Shown here one piece after another: positions 38,447 through 46,824 of a stretch of DNA of 64,000 nt. The notes beneath the pieces are model-generated. The model did no database searches. It saw only the letters and a list, made by a program, of their open reading frames with translations, and had not been told where the DNA came from. Position 1 is the first letter of the stretch. Each line of letters opens with the position of its first letter. The stretch is from CAVQJU01 sp963754955 (GTDB lineage Bacteria; Acidobacteriota; Vicinamibacteria; Vicinamibacterales; CAVVIG01). Where the stretch lies: NCBI GenBank assembly GCA_963754955.1, contig CAVWHY010000006.1, forward strand, positions 682,001 to 746,000. Reading direction: 5' to 3'. Made by a program: the position numbers and the translations under genes.

Positions 38447-39949
38447 TTATCGAGCGGCCTGCTGCCTGAGGATGATGTAGAAGTTGTTCAAATCCCTGAC
38501 GAGGATGTACGGCGCGCCCTGTCCGAGGCTGACGGGCTTTCCCCCGGTCGTCACGACGGCGCCGCCCGTGCTCGTGAACTGTGCGACGGCCGTGTCGAGA
38601 TCGCGGACGTTGAAACTGAGGCGCACCGACCCCGGATCCTGAATGCGGGAGCGCAGCGGCTTGCGGTCCACGCCCCTGAACTCGATGAATTCGAGCGTCA
38701 GTTCCGGCCGCCCGGGAACGGGCGCGTTCGTCAGCCGGTACTCGGCGCCGTCCGCCAGGCCGGTCAGCGCCGCGAAGGCCTTGTCGCCGGAGAACAAGCC
38801 GAGGCGCGGCTGGAATCCCAGCAGATCCCGATAAAGCCGCATGGTCGCGTCGGTGTCGGCGACGGCGATCCGCACGTGGCCGCCGATCACGCTGCCTGGC
38901 GGCGCGTCGGATGGAATCTGATCCGGCTGCCTGAACTCGACGAAATGACCATCCGGATCCCTGACGATGATCGCGCGATAGGTGCCCGTCGCCGCCTGCA
39001 TCGTGACGGCCGCGCCGCCGCGGGTGACGATGGGCGTGCCGGCCTGCTTCAGCTTCGCGACGAGCGCGTCGATGTCCCTCACGCGCAGAACGATCGTGGC
39101 CGTGCCCGGATCCTGGATCCGCAGGTGCGCCGGCGAGCGTTCGATCTCCGTGAACTCCAGGAACTCCGACCGCCAGCCGCTGCCCGGATACGGGACGTGA
39201 TTCCACCGCATGCGGCCCTCGGGCGTGCCTTCGAGCCGGAGGATCGGCGGCGGCGGCGTGTCCTTCGCAGACGCGATGGTCGGCATGTCCGATGTCAGCC
39301 CGAGGAGTCCGACGTAAAAACCTGTCGACGCATCCAGGTTGGAAACGATGGGGCTGAAGGTCCCGGAGGAGCCGACGACTTCGCCCGACGGCGGCCCGTA
39401 TACCTTCGCGATGTCGACCGTACCCGGCACGTCGGGCGGGAAGACGTGCAGGCGCGACTTGAAGCGCCAGCCTCTGGCGGTCTTCACGTAGACGTCCTGG
39501 TAGCCGCCGACGTGTCCGGAGTGCGTCGGATCGGCGTGCGTGCCGAGCACGCCGGGGTAGACCAGGTACGACTTGCCTGTCGCGCCTTCCGGTGAAGGTT
39601 CGATGATCAGGTTGACGGTCGTATGCGTCGCGATCGGGTTTTCGGCGGTCGCTCGCTCGAGCTTCTTGCAGCCGTTTTTCCCGCCTCCGGCCGCTTCCGC
39701 CAGCTGCTCGCGCCCGACGGAGGTGCGGCTGCCGACACCCCAGTAGAAAACCCCGTCCGGTGTGAACAGGTCGGCGTAGTCGTAGCCGTTGTTGGTGCAG
39801 TTGTCGATCGCGAACGCGTAGCGGTTCACGAGCTGCTGGATTTCGATGTAGTCGAGAGCCGTGAGCGTCGCGGCGTCCTTCGCCACGGCCGGGCTCGCCG
39901 TCGCCAGGATTGCCCAGAGCGCCGCTCCCGCGAGCGTCTTCGAATGCAT
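38447..39949 (-). CDS. Exported fusion of one SnoaL/NTF2 domain with two VOC (glyoxalase/dioxygenase-fold) domains
   Basis: The intact 500-residue protein has a signal peptide (AALWAILATASPAVAKDA). Residues ~28-185 are an NTF2 domain (LTALDYIEIQQLVNRYAFAI, NNGYDYADLFTPDGVFYW, VKTARGWRFKSRLHV). From about 200 to the end there are two vicinal-oxygen-chelate halves, each with the DxxxGFYxxLLGL / TMRLYRDLLGF start, an EF(L)EF(T/R) strand and a C-terminal ILVRD or IIVRDPDGHFVEFRQ. The second ends YILVRDLNNFYIILRQ. VOC domains bind a metal in extradiol dioxygenases and glyoxalases; metal ligands here are not certain (EFLEF, HVRIAV and HFVEF are candidates). Ring cleavage or isomerisation is possible but not shown. 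Confidence 0.9.
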   Translation of the reverse strand: MHSKTLAGAALWAILATASPAVAKDAATLTALDYIEIQQLVNRYAFAIDNCTNNGYDYADLFTPDGVFYWGVGSRTSVGREQLAEAAGGGKNGCKKLERATAENPIATHTTVNLIIEPSPEGATGKSYLVYPGVLGTHADPTHSGHVGGYQDVYVKTARGWRFKSRLHVFPPDVPGTVDIAKVYGPPSGEVVGSSGTFSPIVSNLDASTGFYVGLLGLTSDMPTIASAKDTPPPPILRLEGTPEGRMRWNHVPYPGSGWRSEFLEFTEIERSPAHLRIQDPGTATIVLRVRDIDALVAKLKQAGTPIVTRGGAAVTMQAATGTYRAIIVRDPDGHFVEFRQPDQIPSDAPPGSVIGGHVRIAVADTDATMRLYRDLLGFQPRLGLFSGDKAFAALTGLADGAEYRLTNAPVPGRPELTLEFIEFRGVDRKPLRSRIQDPGSVRLSFNVRDLDTAVAQFTSTGGAVVTTGGKPVSLGQGAPYILVRDLNNFYIILRQQAAR

Positions 39950-39988
39950 GCCGCCTCCGGCCAGAGTATAGCGGGTGGGGGGAACGAG

Positions 39989-40046
39989 GTTAGAGGTTGG
40001 AGGTTGGAGGGTAGAGGTTAGGGAGTAGGGACTGGGGCTTGGGGTT
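39989..40046. repeat. Low-complexity GAGGTTA/GGGACTGGGG tract
   Basis: GAGGTTAGAGGTTGGAGGTT continues into GGGTAGAGGTTAGGGAGTAG and GGGACTGGGGCTTGGGG. It shares its words with the tract at 26620. The last ~18 codons of the phosphoglucomutase reading frame are encoded in it. Confidence 0.7.
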
Positions 40047-41765
40047 GGCGCCGAGCGCTGCGTCGACGATGACCGTCGCTTCGGACTGGATCCGTCGGAG
40101 GTGATCCACGCCGAGAAAGCTTTCCGCGTAGATCTTGTAGATACTCTCCGTGCCGGATGGGCGTGCCGCGAACCAGCCGTTCTGGGCGACCACCTTCACT
40201 CCGCCCAGATCGGCGTCGTTGCCCGGCGCGCGAGTGAGGATCGCCTGGATCGGCTCGCCTGCGAGTTCCGTCGAGCGGACGGCGTCGGGCGACAGGCGCA
40301 GCAGCGCGGCTTTGCCTGCGGGCGTCACCGGCGCCTCGATGCGCTCGTACTGCGGATCGCCGAACTCGCGCGTGAGGCCGCGATAGATCTCGGCGGGGTC
40401 ACGCCCCATGCGGGCGGTCATCTCGGCCGCCAGCAGCGCCAGCACGATGCCGTCTTTGTCGGTCGACCATGCCGTGCCGTCCAGGCGCAGGCACGACGCT
40501 CCGGCGCTTTCCTCGCCCGCCAAGCCCAGCGACCCGTCCAGCAAACCGTCCACGAACCACTTGAAACCGACCGGCGTCTCGAAGAGCGGGCGCTGAGCCT
40601 TCCGTGTCACCCGATCGATCATCGCGCTGCTCACGACGGTCTTCCCGACACCGGCGTCCGGGCGCCAGCGGGGACGGTGCGAGAAGAGATAGGCGATCGC
40701 AGCTGAGAGGTACTGATTCGGCGGCAGCAGTCCGGCCTTCGTGACGATGCCGTGGCGATCGTGATCCGTGTCGCACGCGAACGCGAGGTCGAACCGCTCC
40801 CGGAGATCGATCAGCCGGCGCATCGCGTACGGAGACGAGGGGTCCATCCGGATTTGCCCGTCCCAGTCGAGCGTCATGAAGCTGAACGTCGGATCGACCA
40901 CGGTCGTTGACGCTGACGAGATCGAGACCGTGACGCTCCGCGATCCGGTGCCAGTAGTGAACGCCCGCGCCGCCGAGCGGATCGACGCCCAGCGAAAGCT
41001 TCGCCCCGCGGATCGCGTCGACGTCGATGACCTGTGAGATATCCAGGGTGTAGGCGTCGAGGTAGTCGCGGCGATGAACCGTGGGGGAGCGGAACGCCTC
41101 CGCCGTGGAGAGCCGCTTCACGTCACGCACCTTCCGGCTGAGATACTCGTTCGCCTTGTTCTCGATCCACCGGGTGATGGCCGGATCCGCCGGCCCGCCG
41201 CTCGGGGGGTTGTACTTGAATCCGCCGTCGCGAGGTGGATTGTGGGACGGCGTCACGACGATGCCGTCGCCGAGGCCCCGGTCCGTCCGCGGTTGTAGAC
41301 GAGGATCGCGTGGGACACGGCTGGTGTCGGGGTGAATTCGTCGCCGGCGGAGAGGACGACGTGCACGCCGTTTGCCGCGAATACCTCGACGGCCGTCACA
41401 AGCGCCGGCCGCGAGAGGGCGTGTGTGTCCGCGCCGGCAAACAACGGCCCGTCGATCTGATGCGCTGCCCGGTACTCGCAGATCGCCTGGGCGATCGCGC
41501 AGATGTGCCACTCGTTGAAGGTGGAATCGAAGGAGGAGCCGCGATGACCGGAGGTGCCGAATACGACGCGCTGCCCGGGCACCGACGGTTCCGGCCGTCG
41601 ATCGTAGTACGCGGACACGAGCGCCGCGACATCCACGAGGGCGGATGCTCCGGCGGGTTGACCGGCGAGCGGGCTGATGGTGTTGACGGGCAGATCCCTT
41701 CGATCGCCTGACGGCCTAGACGGCCGGGACTCGGACCGCCTGGACGATGAAGCGCTTCGGCGCAT
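39990..41765 (-). CDS. pgm: Phosphoglucomutase, alpha-D-glucose phosphate-specific (two frameshifts)
   Basis: Interconverts glucose 1-phosphate and glucose 6-phosphate in the cytosol. It aligns along its length with E. coli Pgm (546 residues): VVFGTSGHRGSSFDSTFNEW with the phospho-serine loop FGTSGHRG, FAGADTHALS, FTPTPAVSHAIL, GIVVTPSHNPPRDGG, LSLGVDPLGGAGVHYW, FACDTDHDRHGIVT (metal-binding DxDxDR), VGFKWFVDGLLDGS, GEESAGAS, and GWFAARPSGTESIYKIYAES (phosphate-binding). One base is missing from a G-run near 41290 (needed for NRGRTGGLGDG) and one extra C lies near 40911 (VND/VVDPTFSF). The start is unclear: ATG 41765 would overlap the sortase gene, and homologues begin near LAGQPAG. The C-terminal tail is repeat-derived. 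Confidence 0.92.
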
Positions 41766-42363
41766 GGCCGACGTACGAGAAAGGATAGCAGGTGATGAGC
41801 GTCAGCGTTGGCTCCGTGGTCGGCTCGAGCACCGACAGGTCATCCGGGGTCACGATCTTCGTGCGCGAGACCTGGTAGCTGAAGTCGCCGTAGGGCGTCG
41901 CGACGCGCATCTCATCCCCCACGCGGATGTTCCTCAACTGCCGAAAAAACGTGTCGCGATGGCCGGCCAAAGCGCTGTTGCCGCCGGCTTCCCAGGGGAA
42001 TGGCGTGTCCGGCAGGTGCCCTATCGCTACCCGCAGGGTCCCATCGTCGTCGCCATTCGCAACGGCGGCCGACACATGCAGCCGCGGCACCTCGATTCGG
42101 CCCATCGCCTCGCCTATCGGCAGGCCAGTCGGACCGGTGGCGAGTGGTGGCGCGGCCGTTTCTTTGGACGGTGCCGCCGGCGGTTCCGCGGAGGGTGCCG
42201 GTGCCAGGCTGGCAGGCGCGCTGGAAACGGCGGGGGGATACCGCGACTGATAATGCCAGGCGCGGGTGACCACGAACACGCACCAGCAGAGACACACGAC
42301 GGCGCCGAGGATCAGCACCCGCTCGAGCAGTACGAGCCGCTTCCTGGCTGTTTCACTCGCCAT
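41716..42363 (-). CDS. Class D-type sortase
   Basis: The 215-residue protein has an N-terminal membrane anchor (VLILGAVVCLCWCVFVVTRA), a Pro/Ala-rich linker, and a sortase domain with GRIEVPRLHVSAAVANG, the catalytic His in SALAGHRDTFFRQLRN, the catalytic Cys in LTLITCYPFSYVGH (TLxTC) and the Arg in APKRFIVQAVRV. This gives the complete H-C-R triad. Sortases cut an LPxT(G/A)-like signal and join the protein to an amine acceptor; short, N-anchored sortases with TLITC are found in diderm bacteria including Acidobacteriota. The ATG overlaps the end of the VWA gene by 11 bp, and a protein with an LPQTA signal is encoded two genes away, a probable substrate. Confidence 0.92.
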   Translation of the reverse strand: MASETARKRLVLLERVLILGAVVCLCWCVFVVTRAWHYQSRYPPAVSSAPASLAPAPSAEPPAAPSKETAAPPLATGPTGLPIGEAMGRIEVPRLHVSAAVANGDDDGTLRVAIGHLPDTPFPWEAGGNSALAGHRDTFFRQLRNIRVGDEMRVATPYGDFSYQVSRTKIVTPDDLSVLEPTTEPTLTLITCYPFSYVGHAPKRFIVQAVRVPAV

Positions 42364-43284
42364 GCTGTCGATCCGTCCGTTTGGCGGTGGCCGTGTACCC
42401 CGCTCGTGTCCTCACGACGACGCTCTTTCCGCCAGGCATACGCACGGTGGCGCGGATGCGCCGGAATCCGCCGCGCGCGCTTTCGGCCGGCGAATACCCG
42501 ACGGTGTACGCGCTGCGGATGTCGAGCGCGACCCGCTCGATGGCTTCCCGCACTTCCTTGGGAGTTGCCGGGGCGGAACGCAAGACCTCCGCTGGCTTCC
42601 GCCAGCTGACGGAGACGCTTCGGATTCGAATCGGGTTCAACGGGGTCCACCAGGCCGACCGCGTGAATGACGACGTTGGACGCCCGCACCTTGCTGAGGA
42701 TTTCTTCGAAGGTCGTCTCGCTGGCGTTATCGCCCCCGTCGCTGACGACCACCAGCACCTTGCGCTCGTACTGTCCGGCGCTGAGATATTCGATGCCGTC
42801 GGCGATGGCATCGTAGAGCGCGGTCCGGCCTCGCGCGCTCGACCGTGCCCGCCAGGGCGCTCCGGAGGACCTGCGCGTCGCTGGTGAACGGCATGTCCCG
42901 CGGCAGCGCGGCCCGGACATCTTCGTTGAACGTCAGCCCGAACACTTCGTCGCTGCGGTTGCTGCGCTCGACGAACGCGGTCGCCGCGGTCAGGACGAGC
43001 TCACGATTGCTGTGCATGCTCCCGCTGTTGTCGATGAGCAGCCCGACGGTGACTGGCGCGTCCTCGGCCGTGAAGAGCGCCACCTCCTGCGGTTTGTCAT
43101 CTTCGAACACTTCGAAAGCGTCCTTCGGAAGGCCGCCGACGTAGTGATTCTGCTTGTCTTTGACGGTGACGTGGAGGACAACGAGGGATGATTCCGCCTT
43201 GAAGACCGGAGCATCCTGTGCTTCGGCCGGAGGGACGAGAGACAGCATCAGCGCAGCGAGAACGAGGGACGCTGTATTCATCAT
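42353..43284 (-). CDS. VWFA-related exported protein (two frameshifts)
   Basis: The protein has a signal peptide (LVLAALMLSLVPPAEAQ), a beta-sandwich-like FKAESSLVVLHVTVKDKQNH with LPKDAFEVFEDDKPQEVALF, and a von Willebrand A domain with the MIDAS motif DNSGSMHSN, followed by TALYDAIADGIEYLSAG, VLVVVSDGGDNASETTFEEI and HAVGLVDPVEP. It matches the acidobacterial VWFA-related domain family. Two +1 breaks, near 42845 and 42563, separate the three parts; the corrected length is about 310 residues. It ends in SYTVGYSP-like AYTVGYSPAESARGGFRRIR and overlaps the sortase start. It is probably a periplasmic or surface metal-dependent adhesion or scaffold protein. Operon: LPQTA protein, VWA, sortase. 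Confidence 0.87.
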
Positions 43285-43337
43285 CGAGCGACCGATGGAC
43301 GAGCGCGCTGGGGGCAGCCGCGCTCGCCCATCGCCCT

Positions 43338-44084
43338 TTACAGCATACGCCTACGCAGCTGGCGCATGGCCGCAGCGGTCGCGAGCATCAGCAGACCGAA
43401 CAGCGCGACAAGCGGAGTGGCGCTGGCTGTCTGCGGAAGCTGAGTGCGTGCGGCACGAGCGGACGTCCCAGCCGGCGCCGGCGACGGAGGCGGCACCGAG
43501 CCGCTGTCCGCGCGCTGACCCTGCTGGCGCGAACCCGCCGGCTCTGCTTCTGCCGCTTCGTTCTCGGCCACCTGGCTTTCGCTGCCAGTGGGCGAGATTC
43601 GAGTCAGCTCCTTGCTGTTCTGCGCCTCACTCGTCGTCGACGTTTCGTTTCGCGTCGTCAGCACCGGCTGTCGCGTGCGCTGCGCGAGACGCCGGGCCTG
43701 AGCTTTCGGATACACGAACTCGTAACCAATGCGCTCGCCCGGATACCACCAGGTCTTAATCGCCGGCGCTGCACCGGCGCCTGCTTCGAGGAACCGAACC
43801 TCGGCGTCGTCCGATGCCGTCACGCGTTCGGCTTGATGCGTCAGAAAGAGGCCGAAGTTCTTCTTGCCGTCTCTGCTGCGCACCTGGATGACATTCCTGC
43901 TGCTGTCGGGGTTTGCGATGCGAAATTCGTACTGTCCTGCCGGAAGTGCCACGCCCGGCATGTCCACGTTGCCGCTGAACGTAAAGAACGTCCGCTTGTC
44001 AGCCGGCTGCGCAGAAGCTGTCGCGGGCGCGATCACGGCAAGTGTCGCGGCCGCATACACAACACCGAGCCACTTCACTCTCAT
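43338..44084 (-). CDS. Exported protein with C-terminal LPQTA sorting signal (candidate sortase substrate)
   Basis: GGAGG lies 5 bp before the ATG at 44084, so that start (MRVKW) is preferred over 44096. The 248-residue protein has a signal peptide (YAAATLAVIAPATASAQ), a globular region of about 110 residues (FFTFSGNVDMPGVALPAGQY, IQVRSRDGKKNFGLFL, WWYPGERIGYEFVYP), then a low-complexity Glu/Ser/Pro/Ala stalk. The last 33 residues form a textbook sorting signal: LPQTA at about residue 216, the hydrophobic PLVALFGLLMLATAAAM and a basic RQLRRRML tail. LPxTA is the signal form used with class D sortases. It is 53 bp upstream of the VWA gene and two genes from the sortase. Confidence 0.88.
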   Translation of the reverse strand: MRVKWLGVVYAAATLAVIAPATASAQPADKRTFFTFSGNVDMPGVALPAGQYEFRIANPDSSRNVIQVRSRDGKKNFGLFLTHQAERVTASDDAEVRFLEAGAGAAPAIKTWWYPGERIGYEFVYPKAQARRLAQRTRQPVLTTRNETSTTSEAQNSKELTRISPTGSESQVAENEAAEAEPAGSRQQGQRADSGSVPPPSPAPAGTSARAARTQLPQTASATPLVALFGLLMLATAAAMRQLRRRML

Positions 44085-44099
44085 CTCATCCTCCAATCC

Positions 44100-44375
44100 T
44101 CATCGAGTGCTCTCTTCTGTACGCTCGTTGGCGGCCGGCTCCTCCGCACCGGCATTGTCATGGTTGGGCTCCACCTCTTCCGCCTGGTCCTTTACCGCTG
44201 TCCGGTGGCCGTTGCGATGACTCGCCGCACCACCTTTGCGCCCCGCTTCTTTCGCTTCCTCTTCTGTCCAGCGATGGGCTGTGCCTTTCAAGTGAGCGGC
44301 ACGGCCGCCCTTGCTGGCAATCTCGCGTTGCTTCTCCCGATCCATTACAGCGAAACCGCGCCTCGCCTTGGTCAC
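44100..44375 (-). CDS. KGG-repeat stress-type protein (Con-10-like)
   Basis: The 91-residue hydrophilic protein has two KGG motifs, EIASKGGRAAHLKGTAHRWT and EAGRKGGAASHRNGHRTA, which define the small KGG domain family of general-stress proteins such as E. coli YciG. The C-terminus is an acidic, low-complexity tail (AEEVEPNHDNAGAEEPAANE). It is probably a cytosolic, perhaps intrinsically disordered, stress protein. It is 15 bp before the LPQTA gene on the same strand and divergent from the TonB-like gene at 44468. DUF892 (YciE/YciF-like) proteins, often genetic partners of YciG, occur here at 53568, not adjacent. Confidence 0.85.
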   Translation of the reverse strand: MTKARRGFAVMDREKQREIASKGGRAAHLKGTAHRWTEEEAKEAGRKGGAASHRNGHRTAVKDQAEEVEPNHDNAGAEEPAANERTEESTR

Positions 44376-44467
44376 GATGCCTCCTGACTGCTTGAATCCG
44401 TCACCCGGAACGATTGGTGTGCAACTCGTGTACCCTTATGAGACAAGCTGAGGTCAGGAGCAGACGC

Positions 44468-45214
44468 ATGTCGATCGAATCTCTTCCGCACGTCGACGAC
44501 GCAAAGCATCGCATCGGCGTGCTCGCGTTGATGCTCATCGGCGCGGCGCACGTCAGCGTGATCGCGGCTCCGGCGTTTCATCCCGCCAAGTACCGCAGCG
44601 GCGCGTTGCCGCCGCTTCCGCCTCTGACGGTTGTCGGAGGCGGAGAAGTGATGCTCGAGCTCGATGTCTCGAGCGTGGGATCCGTCCGCGCGGCGAAGGT
44701 GCTGCGGACGACGGCGCCGTACACGGACTTGCTGATCGCGGCGACGAAGACGTGGCAGTTTGCGCCAGCGGAAATCGAGATCGAACCAGCTCCGCCGGCA
44801 GCGCGGCCGCGCTTCAGGGCAGTTGAGTCCACCGTGCTCGTCGCCGCCGTGTTTCGTGCGCCCGCACTGGTTGGACCGACGCTCGGCGACCTGCCGCGCG
44901 ATGTCGGTACCGGGGCGGATGCGACGCCCTTTCCGTTCTCGACCGCGCCGCCGATCTTTCCGCCGCGGGCGCGCGATGCCGGGATGGTCATGGTCGAAAC
45001 GACCATCGACCTGTCAGGCCAGCCGACGCAGAATCGCGTCGTTGTGTCGAGCACCGCGTTCGATGAGGCCGCGCTCACGGCGCTGCGCCAATGGCGGTTC
45101 AGGCCGGCACGCATTGCGGGATCGCCCACGCCGACGCTGGCGTACGTCGTGGTCGGGTTCCGGCAACCCGTGGTCGGAAGCGCCGCCGGCGGCGCGCCAC
45201 CTCCAACGCGCTGA
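44468..45214 (+). CDS. Energy transducer TonB-like protein with two TonB C-terminal-type domains
   Basis: From ATG at 44468 the protein has 248 residues. An N-terminal hydrophobic stretch (RIGVLALMLIGAAHVSVIAA) can act as an anchor. A first TonB-C-like unit reads GGGEVMLELDVSSVGSVRAA to LLIAATKTWQFAPA, and a second reads GMVMVETTIDLSGQPTQNRV to FDEAALTALRQWRFRPARI, so there are two in tandem. A proline-rich segment (PPLPPLTV) precedes them. It could transmit energy to TonB-dependent receptors such as the one at 9.4 kb, but ExbB/ExbD are not in the window. Many Acidobacteriota use such TonB-domain proteins for other functions. Confidence 0.75.
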   Translation: MSIESLPHVDDAKHRIGVLALMLIGAAHVSVIAAPAFHPAKYRSGALPPLPPLTVVGGGEVMLELDVSSVGSVRAAKVLRTTAPYTDLLIAATKTWQFAPAEIEIEPAPPAARPRFRAVESTVLVAAVFRAPALVGPTLGDLPRDVGTGADATPFPFSTAPPIFPPRARDAGMVMVETTIDLSGQPTQNRVVVSSTAFDEAALTALRQWRFRPARIAGSPTPTLAYVVVGFRQPVVGSAAGGAPPPTR

Positions 45215-45223
45215 GGCGGCGTT

Positions 45224-46030
45224 CTACTCCTGGATGATGCCGTGCTCCTTGATCTTGTTGAGGAGCGTCTTGTAGCTGATTCCCAGCAGGGGCGCCGCCT
45301 TGCGCCGGTTCCAGTGCACGCGGTGCAGGTCGGAATAATTAGATCCCGCTCGGCCTGCAGCATGGCGGCACGCGCCAGTTCGGGCGCGACGACACCGCCG
45401 CATCGGGCCGAGGAGAGGAGACGGTCAGAGGCGCAGGAACATCGTCGGCACGGTTGCGAGGCGACGGCCGCTGCGCCGAGGGCCCGCCGTTTCCATATCG
45501 AACCGCAGTGCTTCGTACCTGCAGGATGACGAACCGCTTCACGACACTCTCGAGCTCGCGGATATTGCCGGGCCAGTGATAACGCTCCATGGCGGCCAGG
45601 AGAGACGGCGATATCGACGGCTCGCTGCGGTTGTACTGCCGCGCGTACTTAGAACTCGAACAGCGGCTGCAGTTCATCGGTCCGCGCGCGTAGTGGGGGC
45701 GCGGTGATTTCGATGACTTTCAGCCGGTAGTACAGATCTTCCCTGAACTCGCTGCGCACCAGCATCGATTCGAGATCGCGGTTCGTGGCGGCCGCGATCC
45801 GCACGTCCGCCGCGACCCGCTTGTTGCTGCCAAGCCGGCTGAACTCCCCGTCCTGCAGAACGTGCAGCAGCTTGCCCGGCAGCGCCGTGTTCATTCGCCG
45901 ATTTCGTCGAGCATCAGCTTCTTTCCCGACTCGCCAACGACAATTACCGTGACGTGGCTGTCGGTCACCTTCGATATCAACGCGACCTTGCGCATCGCTT
46001 CGCTGCGGCCGCGGACAAGAAATTTCTAAG
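45224..46030 (-). pseudogene. Decayed sigma-54-dependent transcriptional activator
   Basis: Fragments in order on the minus strand are: FLVRGRSEAMRKVALISKVT, then HVTVIVVGESGKK joined directly to LMLDEIGE (the Walker A and Walker B regions with about 60 residues between them missing), LHVLQDGEFSRLGSNKRVAA with AAATNRDLESMLVRSEFREDLYYRL, the R-finger/linker region LLAAMERYHWPGNIRELE, and the Fis-type helix-turn-helix RRKAAPLLGISYKTLLNKIK with TAG at 45224-45226. Pieces are in three frames, the receiver domain is absent and the GAFTGA loop region is lost, so it cannot be functional. It sits 9 bp beyond the convergent TonB-like gene. Confidence 0.88.
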
Positions 46031-46620
46031 CTCGTCGTCGTTCCCCTGCCCCCGTGGGCGCCTTAACAAGGCGATTGGGGGCATCGCCTTCTTTGTCGAG
46101 CGCGATTCCTCCCCAAGGCCCTCCGGATCGGAGGGCTTGATGACGTCATTGACGGCGCCGAGACTTATCGCTTGGACGGCCGCGACGCGTTGAACGGACC
46201 GCGTCGGCTTTTGCTACAAGCAGGGAAGGAATGGCCGATGCAGGCCCGGTCGTTCCGCGGACTCGCACACGAAGCCGTGACACGCCAGCGCTCAGTGCCG
46301 AGCTCGAGCGTGGTTGCCGCCGCCTTCGCCTCCACAGCGGCTTCAGTCACGCAGGGTTGCCGTCAACGATCGCCTGACGGTCAGCCTCGGTGCATGTGAA
46401 TGCCGAGCTTTCGTTGCTCATTTCGACGACCGACTGCATCGCCGGTCGCAGATATCGAAGACACGCACGCCCATCGGGCTCGCGCAGGTGCGCCGCCTTC
46501 GAGCGTGATCAGCTAGCCGATTTTTATGAAGCAGCCGGAGCACCCAGGCGCATGCCCGCGCAGTTCTTTTGGCATTCGCCGTGCAGAGCTGTCGATAGCA
46601 CAGCTAACGGAAGGGCTCCA
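46031..46620. other. Gene-poor stretch with strong hairpins
   Basis: I see no convincing gene in this 590 bp. It holds a bipartite inverted repeat (GCCCCC 46048-46053 with GGGGGC 46077-46082, inner stem CGCCTT/AAGGCG) and a 7-bp stem (GCCCTCC/GGAGGGC, 46118-46136). No U-tract follows either one. Short reading frames in it have no family resemblance. Confidence 0.5.
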
Positions 46621-46815
46621 ATGGCGAAGAAAAAGTATGGCAGAAAAGCGTCCGAAAAAGTGGAGCGTGCAATGCACGAGCGAAAACGCGGCACGCTCCG
46701 CTCGGGCCGGTCCGGAAAGAAAGTGACGAGCCGGAAACAGGCGATTGCCATCGGATTGAGCGAAGCGCGTCAGGCCGGCGCAAAGGTTCCGCGGAAGCGC
46801 CGTCGGCGAAGCTAA
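46621..46815 (+). CDS. DUF6496 family small basic protein
   Basis: The 64-residue protein is very basic: MAKKKYGRKASEKVERAMHE, then GTLRSGRSGKKVTSRKQAIA and IGLSEARQAGAKVPRKRRRR. The SRKQAIAIGLSEAR(x)AGAKVP block is the mark of DUF6496, a group of small, probably nucleic-acid-associated proteins found in many soil bacteria; no function is established. The start at ATG 46621 is preceded by CGGAAGG. It is 9 bp before a second small gene and probably forms an operon with it. Confidence 0.85.
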   Translation: MAKKKYGRKASEKVERAMHERKRGTLRSGRSGKKVTSRKQAIAIGLSEARQAGAKVPRKRRRRS

Positions 46816-46824
46816 GGGGGACGA

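Noticed and set aside
46060..46200. CCTTAACAAGGCG and a later GTTGAAC looked like the ends of an integron attC site
   Set aside because: The first 7-mer does not fit the RYYYAAC core, the inner simple sites do not pair, and there is no cassette gene or integrase.
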